Source of the DNA: Desulfobacteraceae bacterium | Lineage (GTDB): Bacteria; Desulfobacterota; Desulfobacteria; Desulfobacterales; Desulfobacteraceae | Assembly (NCBI GenBank): GCA_003354055.1 | Contig: PIVQ01000070.1 | Location: forward strand, 1-18,533 | DNA: 18,533 bases | Direction of reading: 5' to 3' | In this document: positions 1 to 6,576 of the stretch, piece by piece | How the letters are laid out: the number at the start of each line of letters is the position of its first letter | Numbering within the stretch: position 1 is the first letter of the stretch | Notes under the pieces: generated by a model | Told to the model about the DNA's origin: nothing | Databases searched by the model: none | Seen by the model: the letters and a program-made list of their open reading frames with translations, nothing else | Position numbers and translations under genes: made by a program

Positions 1-1
1 C

Positions 2-994
2 GCTGGACAGTTTCTTGAGCCCATGGCACAAAAGGCCAGGGATTTGACCCTTCAGTACTTTGGCCGGACCATCGGTTTGTATGCCCCCATGTATATTTCT
101 GATTTTTGTTCCAACCACTGTACCTACTGCGGGTTCAATGCCGTAACAGCATTTCCCCGGACTAAGCTGACCATGGCTGAGATTGAAACAGAGGCCGCGG
201 CCATCTCAGCCTTAGGCATCCGCCATATCCTGGTGCTCACAGGGGAAGCCCCCGCCAAAACTCCCATGGATTATCTGGAAGAGACTGTCTCAGTCCTAAC
301 CCGGTATTTTTCCTCCATTGCCTTGGAAATTTTTCCTATGGAAGAAGCTGATTACCGGCAATTGCAGTCTGCAGGGGCTGATTCCCTGACGGTTTACCAG
401 GAAGTTTATGATCAGGCCTTGTATAAGGAAGTTCATCCCAAAGGGCCTAAGTCTGACTATGCCTTTCGTCTGCTTACCCCCGAACGTGGGGCCCAAGCAG
501 GAATGAGAGCTTTAAATATCGGCACCTTGTTCGGTCTTGGAGATCCCAGGGCAGAGGCCTTTATGGCAGGGCTCCATGCCCGGTATCTGGAACAGGAATT
601 CCCACATGTGGAAGTGTCTCTGTCTCTTCCCCGGATGACGAAAGCCGAAGGAGGCATTGCACCGAAGAATCTTTTATCCGATGCAGCCTTTGTCCAGACC
701 ATGCTGGCCTGGCGGCTGTTCATGCCAAGGCTGGGATTAACGGTTTCCACCAGGGAGTCCGCCGACTTCAGGGACCGACTCATTCATCTTGGGGCCACCC
801 GGTATTCTGCCGGGTCCAAGACCGATGTGGGGGGATATACTGTAAGGAATCCTCGCGCAATCGGCTCCGATGGAACAAACCCGGATACCACGGTTCAGTT
901 TGAAATCACAGATACCCGGAGTGTGGACCAGGTTACGCAGATGATCCGGGCCAGTGGGTATCAGCCCGTGTTTAAAGACTGGGAGATTTTTTAA
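2..994 (+). CDS. thiH: 2-iminoacetate synthase ThiH, 5'-truncated by the window edge
   Basis: Radical SAM enzyme that cleaves tyrosine to dehydroglycine (2-iminoacetate) and p-cresol, supplying the glycine-derived part of the thiazole ring in anaerobes. The radical SAM cluster motif CX3CX2C is visible (CSNHCTYC, bases about 107-130), followed by GF, as usual for ThiH. The frame is open to the window edge: codons from base 2 read AGQFLEP before the ATG at 23, matching the ThiH block just before the MAQKA-like segment, so the ATG at 23 is internal and the true start lies upstream. The C-terminus PVFKDWEIF looks complete. The stop directly abuts the thiF ATG, indicating an operon; thiS and thiG would be expected upstream. 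Family call is strong; only the N-terminus is missing. Confidence 0.93.
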   Translation, partial: AGQFLEPMAQKARDLTLQYFGRTIGLYAPMYISDFCSNHCTYCGFNAVTAFPRTKLTMAEIETEAAAISALGIRHILVLTGEAPAKTPMDYLEETVSVLTRYFSSIALEIFPMEEADYRQLQSAGADSLTVYQEVYDQALYKEVHPKGPKSDYAFRLLTPERGAQAGMRALNIGTLFGLGDPRAEAFMAGLHARYLEQEFPHVEVSLSLPRMTKAEGGIAPKNLLSDAAFVQTMLAWRLFMPRLGLTVSTRESADFRDRLIHLGATRYSAGSKTDVGGYTVRNPRAIGSDGTNPDTTVQFEITDTRSVDQVTQMIRASGYQPVFKDWEIF

Positions 995-1537
995 ATGCTT
1001 ATCGGAATTGCAGGGGCCGGCGGGATCGGCTCCAATGTGGCCCGGTATCTGGCCCAGGCTAAAGTGCCCAGTCTCAGGGTTGTGGATTTTGACCGGGTGG
1101 AATCCTCAAACCTTGATCGTCAGTTTTATGGTGTCGATCAGATCGGCCGTCCCAAGGTGAAATGCCTGAAGGAAAATCTGAAAAAGATTTATCCGGATAT
1201 GGATGTGGAGGTGGTTCATCATCGCCTGGCCCCCGGAGAAAGCATTTCCATTTTCAAAGATTGCGGTCTGGTTGTGGAGGGATTCGATGATCCTGTTGCC
1301 AAAAAACATCTGGTTGAGGAGATTGCAGTTATGAATATTCCCATGGTCTGTGCCTCAGGCATTGCAGGCGATGACATGGGTACGATCAAAATCCGGAAAA
1401 TTGGCAATTGTCACATTGTTGGGGATTTTTCAACGGATGTGAAGGATGCGCCTTTGTTTCCGCCGAAGATTGGGGTTATTTCGGCTTTGATGGCGGGCAA
1501 GGTTTTAGAGTTGATCAGCGAGAAAAGTGGAGGTTAA
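995..1537 (+). CDS. thiF: ThiF family 2: sulfur-carrier protein ThiS adenylyltransferase
   Basis: Adenylates the C-terminal glycine of ThiS so that sulfur can be loaded for thiazole formation. The 180-residue protein starts with the nucleotide-binding loop GAGGIG (residues 7-12) and continues with DFDRVESSNLDRQFY (31-45), which holds the conserved Asp, Asn and Arg-Gln of E1/ThiF/MoeB enzymes. EGFDDP (95-100) fits the metal/ATP site. It is shorter than E. coli-type ThiF (about 250 residues) and has no CXXC pair, so the structural zinc site is absent, as in the short anaerobe type. The ATG follows the thiH stop with no gap, with GGGAGA about 9 nt before it, and the stop lies 1 nt before the thiE GTG. 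MoeB or HesA are less likely given the thi context. Confidence 0.9.
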   Translation: MLIGIAGAGGIGSNVARYLAQAKVPSLRVVDFDRVESSNLDRQFYGVDQIGRPKVKCLKENLKKIYPDMDVEVVHHRLAPGESISIFKDCGLVVEGFDDPVAKKHLVEEIAVMNIPMVCASGIAGDDMGTIKIRKIGNCHIVGDFSTDVKDAPLFPPKIGVISALMAGKVLELISEKSGG

Positions 1538-1538
1538 T

Positions 1539-2186
1539 GTGACGAATGAATTTCAAAAACCTGAATTTCCTAAGGGGATTTATGGGATTCTTGGTGAGGC
1601 GTTTTCTTTGGGGCGATCCAATGTGGAGACGGCAAGGCTGCTGGTGGAGGGGGGAATTGATATCCTTCAATACCGGGAGAAGACCCATAAAAAGGATCGG
1701 AAGGATATGCTGGCCGAGTGCCTGGAAATCCGGAAAATTACAGCGGATGCAGGCGTTCCCTTTATTGTGAATGATTTTCTGGACATTGCCCTGATGGTCG
1801 GGGCGGACGGGGTGCATGTGGGGCAGGAGGATCTGCCGGTGACGGCGGTAAAGCAACTGGCCCCCCATCTCATGGTGGGCTGCTCCACCCATTCTCCTGC
1901 GCAGGCTGCCCGTGCTGTGGAGGACGGGGCAGATTATATCGGGGTGGGGCCGATTTTTACCACTCAAACCAAAGAAAATGTCTGTGATGCGGTCGGCTTT
2001 GAATATCTGGACCATGTGGTCGCAGGTTTCAGTATTCCCTTTGTGGCCATCGGCGGGATCAAACGTAGCAATATAAAGGCGGTTGCAGACCGGGGAGCAT
2101 CAACCATATGCCTGGTGACCGAGATCATAAGTGCTACTGACATTAAAGAGCGGATTAAAGAAATACGAAATATTATAGGAGAGTAA
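1539..2186 (+). CDS. thiE: Thiamine-phosphate synthase ThiE
   Basis: Joins hydroxymethylpyrimidine diphosphate and thiazole phosphate to give thiamine phosphate. The 215-residue TIM barrel shows the family blocks in order: QYREK (44-48), VND (77-79), GADGVHVGQEDLP (88-100), GCSTHS (114-119), GADYIGVGPIF (130-140) followed by T-x-TKE, and AIGGI (170-174). I place the start at GTG 1539, because GGAGG at 1529-1533 lies 5 nt before it. An in-frame GTG at 1527 would overlap thiF and has no Shine-Dalgarno at a suitable distance. The gap to thiF is 1 nt and to thiC 1 nt, so translation is probably coupled. Nothing appears broken. Confidence 0.93.
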   Translation: MTNEFQKPEFPKGIYGILGEAFSLGRSNVETARLLVEGGIDILQYREKTHKKDRKDMLAECLEIRKITADAGVPFIVNDFLDIALMVGADGVHVGQEDLPVTAVKQLAPHLMVGCSTHSPAQAARAVEDGADYIGVGPIFTTQTKENVCDAVGFEYLDHVVAGFSIPFVAIGGIKRSNIKAVADRGASTICLVTEIISATDIKERIKEIRNIIGE

Positions 2187-2187
2187 A

Positions 2188-3471
2188 ATGACTGAAGCGT
2201 ATACCACCCAGATGGATGCAGCTAGAAAAGGCATTCTCACACCTCAGATGGAGCAGGTACTTGAAGCGGAATCCATTTCCAAAGAGGACCTTATGGCCCG
2301 CGTGGCGGACGGCTCCATTGCCATCCCTGCCAATAAGAATCATTTCAATATCAAGGCGGCAGGTGTAGGCCAGGGATTGAAAACCAAGGTCAATGTCAAC
2401 TTGGGGGTCTCTAAAGATGTCTGCTCCTTTGATTCGGAGATGAGCAAGGCCAAGCTGGCTGTAGAGTACAACGCCGATGCCATCATGGATCTGAGTGTAT
2501 CCGGGGATACGGAAAGTTTCAGAAAACGGCTTGTGAATGAGATCCCGGTGATGATCGGCAGTGTCCCCATCTACGATACCCTGACCCGGACGGGCAAGCC
2601 CACCGAAGAACTTACCATTGACGACTGGTTCAAGACTGTGGAGATCCATGGTGAAAACGGCATCGATTTTGTAACCATCCATGCCGGTCTGAATCTCAAA
2701 TCCGTCCAAACTATAAAGAAGAATCCCAGACTCTGCGGTATTGTCAGCCGGGGCGGCGCCATTCTCTTTGAATGGATGGCCAAGACAGGTACGGAAAACC
2801 CCTTTTACGAGCACTTTGACCGGCTTCTGGATATCTGTGAAAAATACGATATCTGCATCAGTCTGGGCGACGGACTTCGTCCGGGTGCCATTCAAGACAG
2901 CACGGATGCCCCCCAGATTCAGGAACTCCTTACCATGGGGGAACTGACCAAACGGGCCTGGGAGAGAAATGTCCAGGTGATGATCGAAGGGCCGGGCCAT
3001 GTTCCCCTTCACGAGGTGGAGATGAACATGAAGATCCAGAAAAAACTCTGCCACAATGCACCTTTTTATGTGTTGGGACCTTTGGTAACCGACATTGCAC
3101 CCGGATATGACCATATCACCTCTGCCATCGGCGGGGCTCTGGCAGCCATGCACGGCGCGGATTTTCTGTGCTACGTGACACCCGCCGAACATCTGCGCCT
3201 GCCTTCTGTGGATGATGTCAAAGAAGGAATCATCGCATCCAAGATCGCTGCCCATGCAGGCGACCTTGCCAAGGGAATTGCCGGGGCCAGTGATAAAGAT
3301 CTGACCATGAGCCGGGCCAGAAAGGCCCTGGACTGGGAAGGACAGTTTGCCGCCTCCCTGGATCCTGAAAAGGCCAGGGCCTACAAGGAAAGCTCCCAGC
3401 CGTCAGAGGACGGTGTCTGTACCATGTGCGGGGACTTCTGCGCCGTAAAACGGGTGGAAGGCCTGCTGTAA
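2188..3471 (+). CDS. thiC: Phosphomethylpyrimidine synthase ThiC (short form)
   Basis: Radical SAM enzyme that rearranges 5-aminoimidazole ribotide into hydroxymethylpyrimidine phosphate. The 427-residue length fits the short ThiC form of anaerobes and archaea; enterobacterial or plant ThiC is over 600 residues because of an extra N-terminal region. Recognisable blocks include NVNLGVSKD, GDGLRPG, EGPGHVPLHEVE, YVLGPLVTDIAPGYDHI and YVTPAEHLRLP. The C-terminal cluster motif reads CTMCGDFC, spaced CX2CX3C, whereas E. coli-type ThiC has CX2CX4C. ATAGGAGAG stands just before the ATG. It is the last gene of the thi operon and is followed by a strong inverted repeat. Confidence 0.96.
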   Translation: MTEAYTTQMDAARKGILTPQMEQVLEAESISKEDLMARVADGSIAIPANKNHFNIKAAGVGQGLKTKVNVNLGVSKDVCSFDSEMSKAKLAVEYNADAIMDLSVSGDTESFRKRLVNEIPVMIGSVPIYDTLTRTGKPTEELTIDDWFKTVEIHGENGIDFVTIHAGLNLKSVQTIKKNPRLCGIVSRGGAILFEWMAKTGTENPFYEHFDRLLDICEKYDICISLGDGLRPGAIQDSTDAPQIQELLTMGELTKRAWERNVQVMIEGPGHVPLHEVEMNMKIQKKLCHNAPFYVLGPLVTDIAPGYDHITSAIGGALAAMHGADFLCYVTPAEHLRLPSVDDVKEGIIASKIAAHAGDLAKGIAGASDKDLTMSRARKALDWEGQFAASLDPEKARAYKESSQPSEDGVCTMCGDFCAVKRVEGLL

Positions 3472-3474
3472 AAT

Positions 3475-3568
3475 AAAAAAATCTGCTGTTTCATCCCGGG
3501 GTATGAGATGAATGCTGTTCGCACCACTCATCCCATTAACCCGCTGGACTCGACAGCAGATTCTTTTT
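3475..3568. terminator. Bidirectional terminator between thiC and the CoA-transferase operon
   Basis: Arms AATCTGCTGT (3480-3489) and ACAGCAGATT (3553-3562) are perfect inverses, preceded by A6 and followed by a C and then T5. Read on either strand the stem is therefore followed by a U-run, which suits two convergent operons. The 63-nt loop holds a weaker nested stem (GGGtATGAG near 3499-3507 with CTCAT-CCC near 3528-3535). The long loop is unusual for an intrinsic terminator. Confidence 0.7.
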
Positions 3569-3587
3569 AAATACCGTATGCTACCGG

Positions 3588-4370
3588 CTATCGTCCGATG
3601 ACTAACCGGCCCGGATCCACCTGAGTCCTCAGGATGGAAAGCTCTTCTTCGGTGGGTGCCGGTGTTTCAGCCAGCTTGTCCAGGCGCAGGAGTTCAAATC
3701 CGCAGTTTTCCTGGACGTCATCAAAGGTATAGCCGGGATTCAGGGAAATGACCCGCATCCGTTTGGACTCCGGTTCAAAATCCATTACCGCCATATTGGT
3801 GATGATTTTATGGGGGCCTGCATTTTCCGGCAGGCCGGATAATTTCCTGGAATCTCCGCCGTCAAGCCAACCGGGTGTGGTGAGAAAATCCACCTTTTCC
3901 ACAAAGCGGCGTTTGTCCTGAGGGGTCATAACCATCATCTTCCAGCAGAAGGAGGCAAAATCATTGGCGCCGCCGCTGCCCGGCAGGCGAACCTTGGGGG
4001 ATTCCCAGTCGCCGATGACCGTGGAGTTCAGGTTGCCGTACATATCGATCTGGGCGCCGCCCAGAAAGGTGTAATCCACAAACCCCCTGGCGCAGGAGGA
4101 CATGATAGTGCTCATGGAGCCTGCCATGGAGGCCTTGTAAAAGGTTCTGGAGTCTCCTACCGAGATGGGCATTTCAGGGAGATCCGGGCTGATGCCGCCG
4201 GCTTCGAACATGATGACCAGGTCCGGAGAGGCTGTTTTCTGGGCCAGCATGGCGGCTGCACAGGGGGCACCGGTGCCTACGCCGACGGTGGCACCGTTTT
4301 CCAGTTCCCGGGCTGCGATGGAAATCATCATTTCCATTTGGTTGTATTCCGCTGGGTTGTTCTCAGTCAT
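3588..4370 (-). CDS. Family I CoA-transferase, subunit B (GctB-like)
   Basis: Catalytic subunit of a two-subunit acid:CoA transferase of the glutaconate CoA-transferase type. Glu56, in the block MFEAGGI after a hydrophobic strand, matches the glutamate that forms the glutamyl-CoA thioester intermediate. GSGGAND (131-137) is the conserved glycine-rich segment that forms the oxyanion region. Length (260 aa) is normal. Its ATG overlaps the TAA of subunit A by 1 nt, and a GGGGAGG sits within the end of the A gene, so the two are translationally coupled. Substrate cannot be read from the sequence. The upstream 3-hydroxybutyrate-dehydrogenase-like gene suggests a 3-oxoacid such as acetoacetate; the sequence type alone would equally allow glutaconate or another short acid. 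Confidence 0.85.
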   Translation of the reverse strand: MTENNPAEYNQMEMMISIAARELENGATVGVGTGAPCAAAMLAQKTASPDLVIMFEAGGISPDLPEMPISVGDSRTFYKASMAGSMSTIMSSCARGFVDYTFLGGAQIDMYGNLNSTVIGDWESPKVRLPGSGGANDFASFCWKMMVMTPQDKRRFVEKVDFLTTPGWLDGGDSRKLSGLPENAGPHKIITNMAVMDFEPESKRMRVISLNPGYTFDDVQENCGFELLRLDKLAETPAPTEEELSILRTQVDPGRLVIGR

Positions 4371-5362
4371 TATGCATCCTCCCCTTCTATCAAAAATTCC
4401 AGGCGTCTCAGCTGCCGCATCTTGTCCATGCCGCCGTTCCGGTCGATATACGCCTGGAAGTTCTCGCAGTCGTAAATATTGTCGTTAAGAAAGGCCTCAA
4501 AGGCTTCAGGATCTCTTTCTTTGGCCATCCATTCTTTCAAGTGCGCTTCATCGCTGAAGTATTCGTTGGGCATGGTACCGGGAAAGGCGCCGTAGGGTAC
4601 TTCACAAACCGCATCTACGATAAAATAGGGGATCTGGGTTTTGTGGGGCTCTCTGGCAATTTCTTCGTGGGGAATCAGACGTTCACAGGTAATGATCAGG
4701 TTTTTTGATGCATTGGCCAGTTCTATATCGGCCACGGCAATGCCTTCAAACCGTGCGTTGCCGTAAATATCAGCCTCATGAACATGGAGAAAAGACACAT
4801 CCGGGCTCAGGGCCGGAACCAGAGCCATCTTTTTACCGGTAAAGGGGCAGTTAGCTGCAACAGCACCGCTGTACTCAAATGTCTGGGTGCCGAGCATGCT
4901 TCTCATGGGCAGAAAGGGTACGCCCATGGATGCGGCCTGAAGCCTTATGGACAGGGCATAGTTGCTCCATTCACTGATGGTTACAGCACCACTTTCCAGA
5001 TATTTTCTGGAGCAGCCGGACAATCCCCTGGCTTCCAGTCCAACTCCATAGGCCATGTCAATGCGGTCATATGCCTTGCCTGCAGAGAGAATCTGCATAT
5101 CATGGGTAGATGTATGACCTGCAAAACCTAAGTTTTTCTTTTTCTGGCGGACAATTTCATGGCAGGCCGCCACAGGGGTCCTGTTGGCCCCGAATCCACC
5201 GATACCTAAGTAATCCCCATCATTTACAAACGTTTCCACGGCCTGCTTCAAAGACATTGTTTTGTCTTTTTTAATTCTGCTTTTCTTCCGGAAAAATTCC
5301 CGTGCCACATCCGGATCCGGATCGGTAAACACAGGACCCTTTCCCTTTTCTAATACTTCCAT
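4370..5362 (-). CDS. Family I CoA-transferase, subunit A (GctA-like)
   Basis: CoA-binding partner of the downstream subunit B. Typical GctA-like blocks are visible: SLKQAVETFVNDGDYLGIGGFG (37-58), AALGLPF-like ASMGVPFLP, HVHEADIYGNARFEG, and ITCERLIPHEEIAREPHKTQIPYF followed by VDAVCEVPYGAFPG. An N-terminal stretch of about 36 residues, rich in charged residues, precedes the usual family start. I chose ATG 5362, with AGAGGA about 9 nt upstream; a longer reading from a TTG at 5404 adds 14 residues but has no matching ribosome site. The gene follows the SDR by 100 nt on the same strand and overlaps the B gene by 1 nt. Probably transcribed from the sigma54 promoter upstream of the SDR. Confidence 0.86.
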   Translation of the reverse strand: MEVLEKGKGPVFTDPDPDVAREFFRKKSRIKKDKTMSLKQAVETFVNDGDYLGIGGFGANRTPVAACHEIVRQKKKNLGFAGHTSTHDMQILSAGKAYDRIDMAYGVGLEARGLSGCSRKYLESGAVTISEWSNYALSIRLQAASMGVPFLPMRSMLGTQTFEYSGAVAANCPFTGKKMALVPALSPDVSFLHVHEADIYGNARFEGIAVADIELANASKNLIITCERLIPHEEIAREPHKTQIPYFIVDAVCEVPYGAFPGTMPNEYFSDEAHLKEWMAKERDPEAFEAFLNDNIYDCENFQAYIDRNGGMDKMRQLRRLEFLIEGEDA

Positions 5363-5404
5363 TTTACAAAATCCTCTCGTTAATATTTCACGCCTCAGCC
5401 CCAA

Positions 5405-5457
5405 AGGCTTTTGGCTGTTCTTACTGTTCTCGCCGCTCTCGCTGTTCCAGCGGTTCT
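5405..5457 (-). repeat. Degenerate short repeats in the SDR-CoA-transferase spacer
   Basis: On the minus strand the spacer between the SDR stop and the CoA-transferase A gene is built from imperfect repeats of GCGAGAAC and GAACAG (GCGAGAAC twice, GAACAG three times within about 50 nt). No reading frame or stable hairpin is evident. Confidence 0.4.
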
Positions 5458-5462
5458 CGCTA

Positions 5463-6302
5463 CTAATACGTCAACACCATCCCCCCATCAAACAACAAAT
5501 CCCCGCCCATAAGATAAGTGGCATGCCGGGAAAAGCCGAATATAATCATATTGCCCACCTCAATGGGGGTCATCATCTCTTTGACACGGGATTTTCCCAT
5601 CATTACGTCTGATACCACGTCTTCTCTGGTTATTCCACGTTGTTCAGCCTGGTCTGCAATCTGGTTCAGGGCGAGCTGGGTTTTAACAAATCCCGTGCTT
5701 ACGGTAAAGGATCTTATTTTTCCTTCACCTTCGGCGGAGATGGACTGGGAAAGTCCCCGCAGCCCGAATTTGGTCAGGTTATAGACCGGTTTGTTTTTGG
5801 TGCAGATATGACCGTGGATGGAGCACATATTGGCAATCACCCCTTTACCGTCATCACTCTTTCTCATATGGGGGATGACCAGCTGGGAGAGGAGGAAAGG
5901 CGCTCTGAGCATGATCTTCTGCATCCGGTCATAGATCTCCATGGGAAAGTTTTCAATGGAGTCAATGTGCTGCATCCCTGCAATGTTGGCCAGGTATTTG
6001 ATCTGACCTAAGGTCGCTGCCTTCTCCACAGCCTCGGCCACGGCTTTGTCATCACAAAGATCTGTTGGGATAAAGGTCATGTTGCCGCCATGGGCCCGGG
6101 CCTTGTCACAGGTCTCCTGTCCTGCTTTCTCATTGATATCCAGTCCCACCACGGTCAATCCATTTTTTGCCGCTGCAACGGCAGTGGCCCGGCCGATCCC
6201 GCTTCCCGCCCCTGTTATGATACAGACATTCTCAGGGGCAAAGTTTTCATCTTTAAGGCTGAGGATTTCATAGGATAAAATTTCCGGTTCCTGGATGTCC
6301 AT
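5463..6302 (-). CDS. SDR dehydrogenase, (R)-3-hydroxybutyrate dehydrogenase-like
   Basis: Short-chain dehydrogenase of 279 residues, likely oxidising (R)-3-hydroxybutyrate or a similar 3-hydroxyacid with NAD. The cofactor loop TGAGSGIG is at 30-37 and Asp55, at the end of strand 2, favours NAD over NADP. Active-site Ser161, Tyr174 and Lys178 are present (SIHG, YNLTK). The four carboxylate-binding residues known from bacterial 3-hydroxybutyrate dehydrogenases align well: Gln111 (GMQH), His163, Lys171 and Gln214 (NQIAD). Two oddities: the catalytic-tetrad Asn is replaced by Met131, and NNAG reads NIAG. There is also an N-terminal extension of about 20 residues. ATG 6302 was chosen because AAAGGAG lies about 5 nt upstream; an ATG at 6338 has its ribosome site too close. 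The stop codon is doubled (TAG TAG). First gene of the sigma54 operon. Confidence 0.82.
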   Translation of the reverse strand: MDIQEPEILSYEILSLKDENFAPENVCIITGAGSGIGRATAVAAAKNGLTVVGLDINEKAGQETCDKARAHGGNMTFIPTDLCDDKAVAEAVEKAATLGQIKYLANIAGMQHIDSIENFPMEIYDRMQKIMLRAPFLLSQLVIPHMRKSDDGKGVIANMCSIHGHICTKNKPVYNLTKFGLRGLSQSISAEGEGKIRSFTVSTGFVKTQLALNQIADQAEQRGITREDVVSDVMMGKSRVKEMMTPIEVGNMIIFGFSRHATYLMGGDLLFDGGMVLTY

Positions 6303-6392
6303 GGCACTCCTTTCAATGGAAAACACGATTGAAAGCATTCTCCCTAATTTTATTATGTCGTTGTTCGCTGGTTTAAACTAATTTAAAATATG

Positions 6393-6408
6393 AGCAAGTT
6401 TCAGACCA
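6393..6408 (-). promoter_or_regulatory. Sigma54 (-24/-12) promoter of the SDR/CoA-transferase operon
   Basis: On the minus strand the sequence reads TGGTCTGAAACTTGCT. It has the obligatory GG (6407-6406) and GC (6395-6394) separated by 10 nt, plus the flanking T of TGG, the G before the spacer and TTGCT of the consensus TGGCACG-N4-TTGCW. The expected transcription start is near 6382, about 80 nt before the SDR ATG. The divergent sigma54 activator gene supports the call. Confidence 0.75.
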
Positions 6409-6443
6409 TAAAAGAAATTCAGGAAAGTTTTTGGAATAACAGG

Positions 6444-6472
6444 CTGAAATTAAACAGAATCAAAATTATACT
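6444..6472 (+). promoter_or_regulatory. Sigma70-like promoter of the sigma54 activator gene
   Basis: CTGAAA (6444-6449) and TATACT (6467-6472) are separated by exactly 17 nt and match the -35 and -10 consensus at 4/6 and 5/6. A start near 6479 would place the 42-bp palindrome in the leader, downstream of the start. Confidence 0.5.
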
Positions 6473-6504
6473 CGACTTTATTTGAAAATCAAACTATAAG
6501 TTAA

Positions 6505-6546
6505 ATCTGTATCACAAAGTCTACATGTAGACTTTGTGATACAGAT
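6505..6546. promoter_or_regulatory. Perfect 42-bp palindrome, probable activator binding site (UAS)
   Basis: Two 21-nt arms with no mismatch and no spacer, centred at CTACA|TGTAG; the right arm contains TGTAGACTTTGTGATA. It lies 98 bp upstream of the -24 element of the divergent sigma54 promoter and 30 bp before the regulator ATG. No T-run follows on either strand, so terminator use is unlikely. Position and symmetry fit an enhancer for the dimeric or hexameric activator encoded next door, and binding there could also repress the activator's own transcription. Confidence 0.7.
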
Positions 6547-6576
6547 ATAGATAAACAAAAACATTCGGAGTATGCC

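Noticed and set aside
23..994. Treating the ATG at 23 as the true thiH start
   Set aside because: The frame continues upstream with residues that match the ThiH family just before this Met, so the gene is cut by the window edge.
2173..3255. Open frame of 360 codons on the minus strand opposite thiC
   Set aside because: It is antisense to a clear ThiC, has no recognisable domain and a composition typical of an antisense shadow (many His, Gly, Gln, Phe).
5405..5457. Possible CRISPR-like or VNTR array in the SDR-CoA-transferase spacer
   Set aside because: Repeats are short, degenerate and irregularly spaced, with no spacer structure.
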